Below are positions 27,286 to 36,003 of a stretch of 64,000 nucleotides of DNA, piece by piece (position 1 is the first letter of the stretch; every line of letters starts with the position of its first letter). Made by a program: the position numbers and the translations under genes. Under the pieces are notes generated by a model. That model was not told where the DNA came from. It searched no databases and saw nothing but the letters and a program-made list of their open reading frames with translations. Origin of the DNA: Methylobrevis albus (GTDB taxonomy: Bacteria > Pseudomonadota > Alphaproteobacteria > Rhizobiales > Pleomorphomonadaceae); NCBI RefSeq assembly GCF_015904235.1, contig NZ_JADZLT010000040.1, forward strand, positions 248,001 through 312,000, given 5' to 3'.

Positions 27286-29142
27286 ATGAGCATCACGAAT
27301 GCCCTGCGGACGTCCCTGACCGGATTGAAGGTCAACCAGCGCGAGCTGGAGGTCGTCTCCAACAACATCGCGAACGCCGATTCCGTCGGCTATACGCGCA
27401 AGACGCTGACCACCAGCGCCATCGTCGCCGACGAGCGCACGATCGGCGTGCGGGTGACGGCGATCAACCGCGAGGTGGACCTGCAGGTCCAGAAGCAGTG
27501 GCGCTCCAGCGCCGCGGCCGGCGAATACGCGCGCATCCGGTCCGACGCGATGACCCGGCTGGACAGCTTCTATGGTGGCCCGGCCAACGTCAGCTCGCTC
27601 GACCAGCTGTTCTCCGAGTTTACCGGCGCGATGGAGACGCTCGCGACGTCGCCGGAGGACAATGCGGCGCGGATCGAGGCGGTGGCGGCCGCCGACAGCC
27701 TCGCCGCCAGCCTGCGCACCCTCTCGGCCAACATCCAGGCGCTGCGCGGCGAAACGGAATCCTCGCTCGCCGATGCCGTGGACGAGGCGAACTCGCTGCT
27801 CGCCCTCATCGCCGACCTCGACAAACAGGTCGTCGCCGCCCAGTCGTCCAGTGCGCCGGTCGGGCTGCTCGACCAGCGCGACGCGGCGATCGACAGCCTC
27901 TCGAAGCTGATGGACATCCGCGTCGAGGAGGACAAGTTCGGCAAGGTCACGATCCACACGACCAGCGGCCAGCAGCTCTACGGCGCCACCGTCTCGCGGC
28001 TCGGTTTCGACGAGCACGGCGTCGTCAACGCCAATTCGCAGTGGACCGACAGCGCCGAGACCCGAACGCTCGGCACGGTGACGCTCGACACCGGCGACGG
28101 CATGAAGGTCGACCTGTTCGCCGCCGGGGCCTTCCGCAGCGGTTCGATCGCGGCCTATCGCTCGCTGCGCGACGATGCGCTGGTGACGGCGCAGGCGCAG
28201 ATCGACGAGCTCGCCTCGGTGATGGCGCGGGCGATCTCGAACACGACGGTCGCCGGCGAGGCGGCGAGTGCCGGCGGCGCCGAGGGCTTCGATCTCGACG
28301 TCTCGGGGCTTGCCACCGGCAACACGATCTCGCTCGCCTACAAGGACGCGGCCGGCGTCGACCGCCGGGTGACCTTCGTCGCCACCAACGGCGGCGCCTC
28401 GCCGGGCAACGGCTTCACGGCCGACCCGAAGGACACGGTCGTCGCGGTCGACACGCGCGGCGGCTCGGCCGCCCTTGCTGCGGCGATCCAGCAGACGCTG
28501 GGTGCGGGCTTCCAGGTCACGAGCCCGTCGGACGGCAGCATCCGCGTGCTCGACGACGGCGCCGGCGGCAGCACGGACGTGACCGCCCTGTCCGCTTCGG
28601 TGACGCTGACGGAACTGCAGTCCGGCGAACCGCAGTTCGCGCTCTTCGTCGACGGGCGCGCCGGCGGGCAGGCCTTCACCGGCTATTCGCTGGGCGCCGA
28701 CCAGACGCGCGGCTTCGCCGAGCGGATCATGGTCAACCCGGCGCTGACGGCCGACTCCGCGCTGATGGTGAAGTACGCCGAGACGACGACGAGCGCCGAC
28801 GCCACCCGGCCGCGCGCGCTGCTCGACGCGCTGACCAGCACCACGGCGATGTTCAACCCGGCGACGGGGGTCGGCACGACGTCGGCGCCCTACACCGGCA
28901 CGGTGAAGAACTTCCTGACCCAGGTGCTCTCCACCCAGGGCGCCCAGATCGCCTCGGCGCAGCGCATCAACGAAGGACAGTCGATCGTCACGGCGAACCT
29001 CGAGGAGCGCTACCGGGATTCGCAGGCGGTCAACATCGACGAGGAAATGGCGCGCCTGATCGAGCTGCAGACGGCCTACCAGGCCAACGCCCGCGTCATG
29101 AAGGCGGCGCAGGACATGATCGACGCGCTGTTCGGAATCTGA
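27286..29142 (+). CDS. flgK: Flagellar hook-associated protein 1 FlgK
   Basis: A 618-residue hook-filament junction protein. The N-terminus SITNALRTSLTGLKVNQREL followed by VVSNNIANADSVGYTRK is the FlgK/rod signature. The C-terminus (VNIDEEMARLIELQTAYQAN, then ARVMKAAQDMIDALFGI) is the matching coiled partner. A GAGGAAA ribosome site lies before ATG 27286. It follows flgE by 82 bases and precedes flgL by 9, so the three are likely one operon. Confidence 0.95.
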   Translation: MSITNALRTSLTGLKVNQRELEVVSNNIANADSVGYTRKTLTTSAIVADERTIGVRVTAINREVDLQVQKQWRSSAAAGEYARIRSDAMTRLDSFYGGPANVSSLDQLFSEFTGAMETLATSPEDNAARIEAVAAADSLAASLRTLSANIQALRGETESSLADAVDEANSLLALIADLDKQVVAAQSSSAPVGLLDQRDAAIDSLSKLMDIRVEEDKFGKVTIHTTSGQQLYGATVSRLGFDEHGVVNANSQWTDSAETRTLGTVTLDTGDGMKVDLFAAGAFRSGSIAAYRSLRDDALVTAQAQIDELASVMARAISNTTVAGEAASAGGAEGFDLDVSGLATGNTISLAYKDAAGVDRRVTFVATNGGASPGNGFTADPKDTVVAVDTRGGSAALAAAIQQTLGAGFQVTSPSDGSIRVLDDGAGGSTDVTALSASVTLTELQSGEPQFALFVDGRAGGQAFTGYSLGADQTRGFAERIMVNPALTADSALMVKYAETTTSADATRPRALLDALTSTTAMFNPATGVGTTSAPYTGTVKNFLTQVLSTQGAQIASAQRINEGQSIVTANLEERYRDSQAVNIDEEMARLIELQTAYQANARVMKAAQDMIDALFGI

Positions 29143-29151
29143 GGATAGACC

Positions 29152-30675
29152 ATGGCTGTCACCGCACTCTCCTCCTCCGGGATCATCCCGCGCCTGATCA
29201 AGATGCGCGAGCAGATGGACACCCTGCAGGCGCAGTTCGCGAGCCAGATGAAGTCCGACACCTATGGCGGGCTCGGGCGCGATCGCACGCTGTCGGTCAA
29301 CTTCCGCCAGCAGATCGCCGCGGTCGACGCCTATTCGTCCAACATCGACATGGTGTCGCTGCGCATCAAGCTGATGGACACGGCGCTGACGCGGCTCGGC
29401 GAAATCCCGTCGGAGGTGAAGGGCGCCGCCGACCCCAACGCCTTCGAGGTGCGGCTCGACGGCAAGACCGACGCGCAGAAGACGGCACAGATCGCCCTCG
29501 ACGAAGTGACCGGGCTGCTCAACTCGGAGGCCAACGGCCGCTACCTCTTCGCCGGCAACGCGAGCGATTCGAAGCCCGTGGCGACCTCGGCGACCATTCT
29601 CGAGGGCGGCGGCGGCAAGGCGGGCTTCAACAGCTTCGTCGACCAGCGCCGCCGCGCCGATCTCGGCGCCGACGGCCTCGGCCGCCTGGCCGTCGCCTCG
29701 AGCGGCAGTACGGTGACGGTCGGCAAGGCGGCGCCGGTGTCGGCGGAGTTCGGCTTCAAGGTCACGGGGGTCAACTCGACACTGTCGAACACCAGCGCGG
29801 CCGTCGCCGGCGACCCGGCGCAGCTGTCGGTGACTTTCACCGGCGTGCCGGAGGCCGGCCAGACGATCCAGGTCTCGCTCGGCAATCCCGACGGCACCAC
29901 CTCGAACATCACGCTGACGGCGAGCCACGGGCCGGAGATCGCGAGCGGCGAGTTCCTGATCGGCGCCGATGGCGCTGCGACCGCGGCGAACTTCCAGTCC
30001 CAGCTCTCCGCCGCGATCGCCACCAAAGCGCAGACGGATCTCCGCGCGGCGTCGGCGATGGCGGCGGCGGACGATTTCTTCGACACCGCCGGCGGCCGGC
30101 TGCCGCAGGCGGTGGACACCAGTGGCGGCGTTCCGCCGGAGGAGGCGGTCGGCCTCACCGACGCCGACCCGGCCACCACCGTGATCTGGTACAGCGGCCA
30201 GAACGACCCGATCGACCCGGCCGACAGCAGCACGCGGCCGCGCAACGACGTCTCCGCCCGCATCGACAGCTCGATCGACGTCGCCTACGGCGCCCGCGCC
30301 AACGAGGAGGGCTTCACCACGGTGGTGAAGGCGCTGGCGGTGCTCTCGGTCGAGAGCTTCAGCACCTCGGTCGCGACGGACGAGAAGCGCTATGCGGCGC
30401 TGACCGAGCGGACGCGCGCCGCGCTCTCCTTCCCGAACGGGGCGGCGAGCCCGGAGGACATCCACGCCGAGATCGCCGTCGCCGGCCGCGCCGCGACGCA
30501 GGCCGCGACGCGCCACATCGCCACCAAAGGCGCGATGCAGGAGATCGTCGAGGGCGTCGAGGGCATCGACATCGAGGAGGTCGCCGCGCAGATGCTGCGG
30601 CTGCAGACGCTGATGCAGGCGAGCTACCAGACCACCTCGATGCTGTCGCAGCTGTCGCTGACCAACTACCTCTGA
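29152..30675 (+). CDS. flgL: Flagellar hook-associated protein 3 FlgL, enlarged
   Basis: A 507-residue flagellin-like junction protein. N-terminal segment LIKMREQMDTLQAQFASQM and C-terminal IDIEEVAAQMLRLQTLMQAS are FlgL/flagellin coiled-coil ends. The central part (about 140-360) is much larger than in typical FlgL of around 300-350 residues and includes a beta-rich stretch (GVPEAGQTIQVSLGNPDGTT) like those of variable filament domains. It ends the flgE-flgK-flgL operon and converges on the accessory cluster 43 bases away. Confidence 0.9.
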   Translation: MAVTALSSSGIIPRLIKMREQMDTLQAQFASQMKSDTYGGLGRDRTLSVNFRQQIAAVDAYSSNIDMVSLRIKLMDTALTRLGEIPSEVKGAADPNAFEVRLDGKTDAQKTAQIALDEVTGLLNSEANGRYLFAGNASDSKPVATSATILEGGGGKAGFNSFVDQRRRADLGADGLGRLAVASSGSTVTVGKAAPVSAEFGFKVTGVNSTLSNTSAAVAGDPAQLSVTFTGVPEAGQTIQVSLGNPDGTTSNITLTASHGPEIASGEFLIGADGAATAANFQSQLSAAIATKAQTDLRAASAMAAADDFFDTAGGRLPQAVDTSGGVPPEEAVGLTDADPATTVIWYSGQNDPIDPADSSTRPRNDVSARIDSSIDVAYGARANEEGFTTVVKALAVLSVESFSTSVATDEKRYAALTERTRAALSFPNGAASPEDIHAEIAVAGRAATQAATRHIATKGAMQEIVEGVEGIDIEEVAAQMLRLQTLMQASYQTTSMLSQLSLTNYL

Positions 30676-30718
30676 CCGGGTTGCGGCTCGCGCCGTCCCG
30701 GCGGCGGGCGCCGTCGCG

Positions 30719-32008
30719 TCAGTCCCAGTCGACGCCGATCGCCGCGCCGCGCGGCGTGAAGCGCAGCGTGCGGCCGCCGAGCTCGACGCCGGCGCGGCCG
30801 TAGGCGGCGTAGGCCGTCGTCTCGGTGGCCGGGGGCGCCGCCGTCATCATCATCTCGCGAACACGGGGCGCGATGTCGAGCACGGTGCCGGCGGGCGCGC
30901 CGAGGCGCAGTCCGCAGGTGCCGGCGGGGAGAGCCGCGATCGTGCCGCTGCCGGCCTCGCCGAGCGGCGGCGCGACGACGGCGGCGGAGATCTCGCCCGC
31001 AATGACGTTGAAACAGGTGCCGCCGCCCGGGGCGAGCAGCGCCTCGACCAGAAGTCCAGATGCCGTCGCCGGTGTCGCCGCCGTTGTGGTCGGCGCCGGG
31101 GCCACTTGCGGCTCAGCGGCGGGCTCCGTATCCGCCACCCGGGGCGTCGGGTCACCGTCCGGTGCGGCGACCGCGGGTGCATCGGCCGGCGGGCTTGTCG
31201 CGGCCGCCGTCGCCGTCGGGTCGTCCGCGGGCGGGGCGCCGTACCAGGCCGCCGCCGCGGCGAGCGACACCACGACCACCCCCGCGATGGCCATCCGTCG
31301 CACCGACCGGCGCGGGGCGGCTTGCGGCGGCGGGCCACCGGGCAGCAGCACGGTCTTCTCCGTCGCCGGCCGCACCAGCGCGGTGCCGCGCAGCGCCGCG
31401 ATGCCGTCGCCGACGGTGGCGCAGCGGTGAACCCTCAGCCCCGGCGCCTCGAGCCCGGCGAGGATCCCCTCGGCCGCGGCGAGGTCGCTCGGCTCGGCAT
31501 TCGCCGGCAGCAGGACGATGACCGGGGCGGCGCCGGCGTCCGTGATCGACGACAGCGCCGACGTCATTTTTTCGGCCAGCGCATAGCGCTCGGCGCGGAA
31601 CACCTGGCCGGCGAGCGGGCGGCGCGGATCGAAGGCGAGCGAGCCCGTCGCGACGACCACCGGCCGCGGCCCGCGCCCGAGCGCCGCGGCGAGGCCGTCC
31701 TGGTCGCGCTCGGCGAGGTGGGCGAGCAGCACGGCGAAGTTCCAGCTGTCGCCGCCGTCGATGTCGCGGCCGAGCTGCAGGATGAACTCGGCGTCGTCGC
31801 CGCCCGATCCCGGCAGCCCGAGCGGCCCTTCGGCCGAGACGAAGGCGCGGTAGCGCGGCGACATCGCCAGCGGCTCGAACGACGCGTCCTTCAGCACCAC
31901 CGAGCGCGACCGCGCCGACGGGCGGCGGCGCGTGATCGCGACGATCTCCACCGGGCCGGCGGGGGTCGGGATCAGGAACCGCGCGGGCAGGGACGACGGA
32001 GCGGTCAC
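30719..32008 (-). CDS. Membrane protein with putative Lon-like (S16) N-terminal domain
   Basis: A 429-residue protein, last of a five-gene leftward group. Residues 1-215 are predicted cytoplasmic. Within them, DGGDSWNFAVLLAHL, then VVVATGSLAFD, PLAGQV, ALAEKMTSAL, AAPVIVLLPANAEPSDL and GLRVHRCATVGDGIAAL follow in the order of the Lon protease domain (DGPSAG, TGE, K in GGLKEKLLAA, P-x-x-N, and the closing helix). Ser88 and Lys147 would be the dyad. One hydrophobic segment (239-256) follows, then a Pro/Ala/Thr-rich linker and a C-terminal domain with a Cys pair (in GGGTCFNVIAG and PAGTCGLRLG). The Lon resemblance is by eye only; no annotated family was recognised with certainty. Confidence 0.6.
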   Translation of the reverse strand: MTAPSSLPARFLIPTPAGPVEIVAITRRRPSARSRSVVLKDASFEPLAMSPRYRAFVSAEGPLGLPGSGGDDAEFILQLGRDIDGGDSWNFAVLLAHLAERDQDGLAAALGRGPRPVVVATGSLAFDPRRPLAGQVFRAERYALAEKMTSALSSITDAGAAPVIVLLPANAEPSDLAAAEGILAGLEAPGLRVHRCATVGDGIAALRGTALVRPATEKTVLLPGGPPPQAAPRRSVRRMAIAGVVVVSLAAAAAWYGAPPADDPTATAAATSPPADAPAVAAPDGDPTPRVADTEPAAEPQVAPAPTTTAATPATASGLLVEALLAPGGGTCFNVIAGEISAAVVAPPLGEAGSGTIAALPAGTCGLRLGAPAGTVLDIAPRVREMMMTAAPPATETTAYAAYGRAGVELGGRTLRFTPRGAAIGVDWD

Positions 32009-32072
32009 AGGGCAGTCTCCGGCTGAGGGCGGGCGGTTCGGTGCAGTCGGCCGGGGTGCCCCGGCCAGGGCG

Positions 32073-32627
32073 TCACTCGAGGGCGATCAGCGCGGTGGGC
32101 TCGCCGAGGACGGCGACCGCCTCGGCGCTGCCGGGCGCTGCCGGCGCGAAGAAGAGCTCGATCAGCCCCTCCTGCGGCGGCGGCAGGTCGAGCACCACCG
32201 AGGCCCCCAGCCACTCGGCGCGCAGCGCCGCGGGTGCCGGCGCGCCGGCGGGCACCTCGATCACCAGCGCCGCGATGCCGTCATCGCCGGCCGGCAGCAG
32301 TTCGACTGCGTAGACGCCGATCATCCGGGTCGCGGCGGTGGCGTCGGCGGCGGCGTAGGCCATCGGCGAGCAGGCCATCGCCCGGGCGGCGATCATCCGG
32401 CCGAGCACGTTGCGGGCGACGGGATCCTCGCGCAGGCGCCGGGCGGTGGAGAGGTCTACGACATCGCCGGCCCGGCGGCGGGCATGGCGCCAGAGCGCGG
32501 CGTGGTCGAGGGGCGGCGGGTTCGGCGCGGGGTTCCGGGCAAGGCTGTCGATGACGGCCTCGGCGAGGAGCTGGCTTTCGACGTCGGCGGCAGGAGCCGG
32601 CCCGCCGTCAGACGGATTCGCGATCAT
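32073..32627 (-). CDS. Hypothetical cytoplasmic protein of the accessory cluster
   Basis: A 184-residue protein without signal peptide or membrane segment. The N-terminal half is helical (LWRHARRRAGDVVDLSTARR, then ARNVLGRMIAARAMACSPMA). The C-terminal half is a beta pattern (IGVYAVELLPAG, ALVIEVPAG, ASVVLDLPPP, LIELFFAP). The start MIANPSDGG has a GGAG site eight bases before it and overlaps the end of the upstream 480-residue gene by 20 bases, so translation is probably coupled. No known family was recognised. Confidence 0.6.
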   Translation of the reverse strand: MIANPSDGGPAPAADVESQLLAEAVIDSLARNPAPNPPPLDHAALWRHARRRAGDVVDLSTARRLREDPVARNVLGRMIAARAMACSPMAYAAADATAATRMIGVYAVELLPAGDDGIAALVIEVPAGAPAPAALRAEWLGASVVLDLPPPQEGLIELFFAPAAPGSAEAVAVLGEPTALIALE

Positions 32628-34050
32628 TCTGGGACTCCGGCCTGGCATAGAGGGACTGGAAGGCGGCGGTGAAGACGGGACGGTCGGCGGGATAGGCGGC
32701 GGCGTGGCGGGCGGCGGCGCGGGCGAATTCCCGCGTCTCGGAGAGCAGCCCGGCGATCGCCGTCATCGCCGGCCGCAGCGCCGCGGCGAACGCCTCCGGC
32801 GGCAGGTCGAAGCCGCGGCGGCGGATGCGCTGGGCGCGCGGCAGGCCGTCCCGGTGCGGGCCGTCGCCGGCCTCGACGATCGAGACGGCGACGTTGCCGA
32901 GGTGGCGGACGTCCTCGTCGAGCTGGCGCAGCACGGCGGCGTAGTCGTCGCCGCCGATCTCGTCCGGCGCGAGGGCGCCGAGCCGGCCGTGCCGTCCGGC
33001 GAGGCGCTTCTGCTCGGCGCCGAAGGCGAGCGCGCGCAGGGCGGTCAGCCGCCGGTCGCGGTGGACGGGGTCGAGGCCGAACAGCGTCGCGAGGCGGTCA
33101 CGCTCGGGCCCGGTCAGCACGTTGGGATGCTCGGGGACCGCGCGCAGCCAGTCCTGCGGCGTCGGCGCGTCGTCGTCGTCGGTGTAGTCGTCCCAGAGCT
33201 GATGCGGGCGATCGAGGGACGTCGGATCGGCAAAATCGCTGTAGGCCTTCTCGGCCCTGTCGCCATCGGCCATCCGCGGCGACTGCAGCGCCCGCTCCAG
33301 CGCGACGCAGGTTCGCACCACGGTCTCGAACAGCGAGCGCTCGCCGGCGGCGATCTCGGCGGTCCAGGCGGCGAGGATCTCGGCGTCAGAGAAGCGGGCG
33401 GACCTGGTGTTCGGATCATCCTTGCGGCCCGTCCCTCCCAAGGCATCCAGCAGCCGGCCGTGGCGGCGCAGGAGGTCGTGCTGGGGAAAATGCCGTTTGC
33501 GGTAGTCGTAGGCGATACGCGCCAGCGCCCGGGTGGTGCGGCCGGCGCTGTCGCCGTCAGCGGGATCGACCGCGTCGAGCACCGCGGTCACCTCGCCGAT
33601 CTGCGCGGCGGCGTCGGCGACGAGCAGGAAGTGGACAAAGGCGAGGGCGTCGACGATCTGGCTGCGCGAGAGCGCGAAGGGCTGGCCGGGGAGGGCGTAG
33701 ACGAGCGCTCCCGCCGGTGGCAGGTCGCCGGTATCCGCAACTGGCCGCGCCGTCGCCGGCCGGGCGGCACCGCAGCGCTCCAGCGCGGCGAGCAGCGCCA
33801 GGATCCGGCCGGCGTCGAAGCAGAGCTCGGCCAGAGAGGTGCGGGCAAAGGCCGGGTCGGCGTCGATCGCCGCGGCGGCGAGGATGAGGGCGTTGGCGGA
33901 CAACAGCGCCGGGCGATCGTGGCGGCCGGTGCCGGTGCCGGTGACGGCGGCAGCAAGGCGGCGGATCCGGACGGCGCCGAGGCCGCGCAACAGGGCGACG
34001 TCGCTGATGTCGTTGCGGGCGGTCTCGTCGATGACGGCGATCTCGTCCAT
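32608..34050 (-). CDS. Hypothetical helical protein of the accessory cluster
   Basis: A 480-residue, predicted cytoplasmic, mainly helical protein. No family was recognised. It is rich in Arg, Ala and Asp and contains a DDYTDDDDAPTP acidic stretch near residue 290. The tail is very polar (LYARPESQNDRESV). It sits between the secreted CsgG/LpoB-like gene and the 184-residue gene; with both neighbours the gaps are short or overlapping, which supports one operon. Confidence 0.6.
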   Translation of the reverse strand: MDEIAVIDETARNDISDVALLRGLGAVRIRRLAAAVTGTGTGRHDRPALLSANALILAAAAIDADPAFARTSLAELCFDAGRILALLAALERCGAARPATARPVADTGDLPPAGALVYALPGQPFALSRSQIVDALAFVHFLLVADAAAQIGEVTAVLDAVDPADGDSAGRTTRALARIAYDYRKRHFPQHDLLRRHGRLLDALGGTGRKDDPNTRSARFSDAEILAAWTAEIAAGERSLFETVVRTCVALERALQSPRMADGDRAEKAYSDFADPTSLDRPHQLWDDYTDDDDAPTPQDWLRAVPEHPNVLTGPERDRLATLFGLDPVHRDRRLTALRALAFGAEQKRLAGRHGRLGALAPDEIGGDDYAAVLRQLDEDVRHLGNVAVSIVEAGDGPHRDGLPRAQRIRRRGFDLPPEAFAAALRPAMTAIAGLLSETREFARAAARHAAAYPADRPVFTAAFQSLYARPESQNDRESV

Positions 34051-34112
34051 CGTATCCTCCGTTCGAAGACGCCCGGCCGGCGCCGGGGCGGCGGCGCCGG
34101 CCGGGCGGTCGC

Positions 34113-35045
34113 TCAGCGGGTGCGGATCTGGGTCACGTCGAAGACGTTGCCGGTCTGGGCGACGGTGCCCTTGGTGCCGAGATAGTCGAGCAGGAGCCGC
34201 AGGTTGCGTGACATGCGGCCGTCACCGGACGAGGTATTGTAGGTGTATTCGACCAGACCGCGCATGCTGCGCAGGGTGGCGTGGCCGGTGTAGCAGCCGA
34301 ACTTCGACATGATCGGTTCGAACTGATTGATCTGGTCGTCGTCGAACTCGCGGAAGCGCAGCACGAAGGTGTCGGGCATGCCGGCGCAGTCGGGCGCGGG
34401 AGCGGCGGCGGCCGTCGCGGCGACGGCGGTTCCCTCGGCGCCGGCCGCTTCGTCGGCGACGACGAAGCCCTCGAGCTTGTCGGCTAGGGTTTCGCCGAGC
34501 GCGTTGGCGATCATGCGCGCCTCGGCGCCGATCGTCTCCAGCAGGCACTCGCTGTCGGTGCAGGAGCGCGGCAGCGGCTGCAGCGGGAACTCGGCCACCT
34601 CGAAGGCGCCGATGAACTGGCCGCTGTGCACGTTGAGCATCCGGCCGGCGATGCGCACCTTGGGGCGCAAGATGTTGGCGTGCTCCGAGCGCACGACGGA
34701 GGCATAGATCTGGAAGATCACCGCGACGTTGATCCGCGGCGTCACCGAGCGGCTGATCTCGAGGAACTCCGCATCGGTGCGGCGGGTGCGGTTCACGTCG
34801 GTGAAGCCCATCGTCGTCGAGGTCTCGTCGAAGACCTGGAAGCCGCGGAGATTCATCGTTTCCTGCAGCTGGGTGATCACCCGGTTGAAGATGCGGTTGT
34901 CGCGCGGGATCGTGTCGACGTCGGCATCGTCCGAGAACACCATCACGGTGACGTTGCGGCGACCGAGATCGGACTGGGCCGCGGCGGGCGCGACAAGGCC
35001 GATTGCGATCAGCAGCGCGGCGCAGGTCCTGGCGAAGAATTTCAT
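34113..35045 (-). CDS. Secreted CsgG/LpoB-like protein
   Basis: A 310-residue protein with a signal peptide (KFFARTCAALLIAIGLVA, cleavage after AAAQ near 24). The mature part opens RRNVTVMVFSDDADVDTIPR and continues VITQLQETMNLRGFQVFDE, an alternating strand-helix pattern like the TolB-N/CsgG/LpoB fold. A Cys pair in PRSCTDSECL and a C-terminal block LVEYTYNTSSGDGRMSRNLR are conserved-looking. The exact family is uncertain. It lies between the OmpA-like and 480-residue genes on the minus strand and should be periplasmic. Confidence 0.6.
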   Translation of the reverse strand: MKFFARTCAALLIAIGLVAPAAAQSDLGRRNVTVMVFSDDADVDTIPRDNRIFNRVITQLQETMNLRGFQVFDETSTTMGFTDVNRTRRTDAEFLEISRSVTPRINVAVIFQIYASVVRSEHANILRPKVRIAGRMLNVHSGQFIGAFEVAEFPLQPLPRSCTDSECLLETIGAEARMIANALGETLADKLEGFVVADEAAGAEGTAVAATAAAAPAPDCAGMPDTFVLRFREFDDDQINQFEPIMSKFGCYTGHATLRSMRGLVEYTYNTSSGDGRMSRNLRLLLDYLGTKGTVAQTGNVFDVTQIRTR

Positions 35046-35106
35046 GGTTGCCCCCCAAAGGCTGTCGACTGAGCGTCGTTGAAATCGGTCCGGCGCGGGG
35101 CGCCGG

Positions 35107-35712
35107 TCACTCGGTGCCGGCGACGAGGATGACCTCGACGCGGCGGTTGCGGCCGTCCAGCGGCGCCGCGGGTACCCGCGGCTGGCTGGCGCCGAAGCCG
35201 ACGGTGTAGAGACGCTCCGGCTCGATCGGGAACGCGTCCGTCAGGTACTGGGCGACGGCCGCGGCGCGGGCCGCGGAGAGCTTCAGATTGTAGCCGGCGC
35301 TGCCCTTGGCGTCGGTGTGGCCGGCGACGAGGAAGGCGTAGGGGCCGAGTTCGCGGCCGGCGAGCGCCCGGCCGAGATCGGTGAGCGCGGCGCGGGCCGT
35401 CGCATCGAGCTCGGCGCTGTCGAAGGCGAAGAAGATATCGAAGTCGAGGCTGCGGCTGTGGTCGACCAGCACGGTCTGCGGCCGGTTCGCCAGCGAGGTC
35501 GCGGCGACGCGGGCCGGGCGGCGGGCGATGCTGGTCGCCTCGAGGTCGGTGCCGCCGCCATCGACGCTCGGCGGGGTGATCGGCGCGAGGCGCCGGATGA
35601 TCGCGGTGGCGCCGGTATCGGTGCCGCCGGCGAGGGCGGCGGGCGGTGCGGCGACGCCCACGGCGAGGGCGACGAGAAGGACCTGTTTCAGTCGGGCAAT
35701 CGACGGTGTCAT
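35107..35712 (-). CDS. OmpA-family peptidoglycan-associated protein
   Basis: A 201-residue periplasmic protein with a signal peptide ending near ALAGGTD and no lipobox. The C-terminal OmpA domain (about 88-200) shows FFAFDSAELDATARAAL, VAGHTDAKGSAGYNLKLSAA, then ARA, and GFGASQPRVP with NRRVEVILV, including the Asp and Arg that bind diaminopimelate. It heads the leftward five-gene group. MTPSIARLK was preferred over an upstream start because it opens a proper signal peptide. It would anchor the system to the cell wall. Confidence 0.85.
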   Translation of the reverse strand: MTPSIARLKQVLLVALAVGVAAPPAALAGGTDTGATAIIRRLAPITPPSVDGGGTDLEATSIARRPARVAATSLANRPQTVLVDHSRSLDFDIFFAFDSAELDATARAALTDLGRALAGRELGPYAFLVAGHTDAKGSAGYNLKLSAARAAAVAQYLTDAFPIEPERLYTVGFGASQPRVPAAPLDGRNRRVEVILVAGTE

Positions 35713-36003
35713 GCGGCACGCCCCCGGTGTTCGAGGATAGACAAGCCTGTCATGGACGCGGGCGTCCCGCTTTTGCGGCCGGGACACGGGAGAAGTTCTA
35801 AAAAATACGCGGTGTGAAATTCAGGGTCTGCAACCAGATTGATAGGAAGGTTTGCCGTGCCCTGTAAAGCCCGCAGCGCCGCCCGGAAAATCACCGGAAC
35901 CGCGCCGGGCGGGCCGGCCGCGGTGACGAAATACGGTCCTCCTCGTCCCTTCCACCTTCGACGCCGGACGGGTTCCGGCCCCGAGCACGAAGGGACCACC
36001 AAA

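Noticed and set aside
32410..34185. Plus-strand frame of 591 codons across the accessory cluster
   Set aside because: Antisense to two tightly spaced minus-strand genes with good ribosome sites; its translation is low-complexity.
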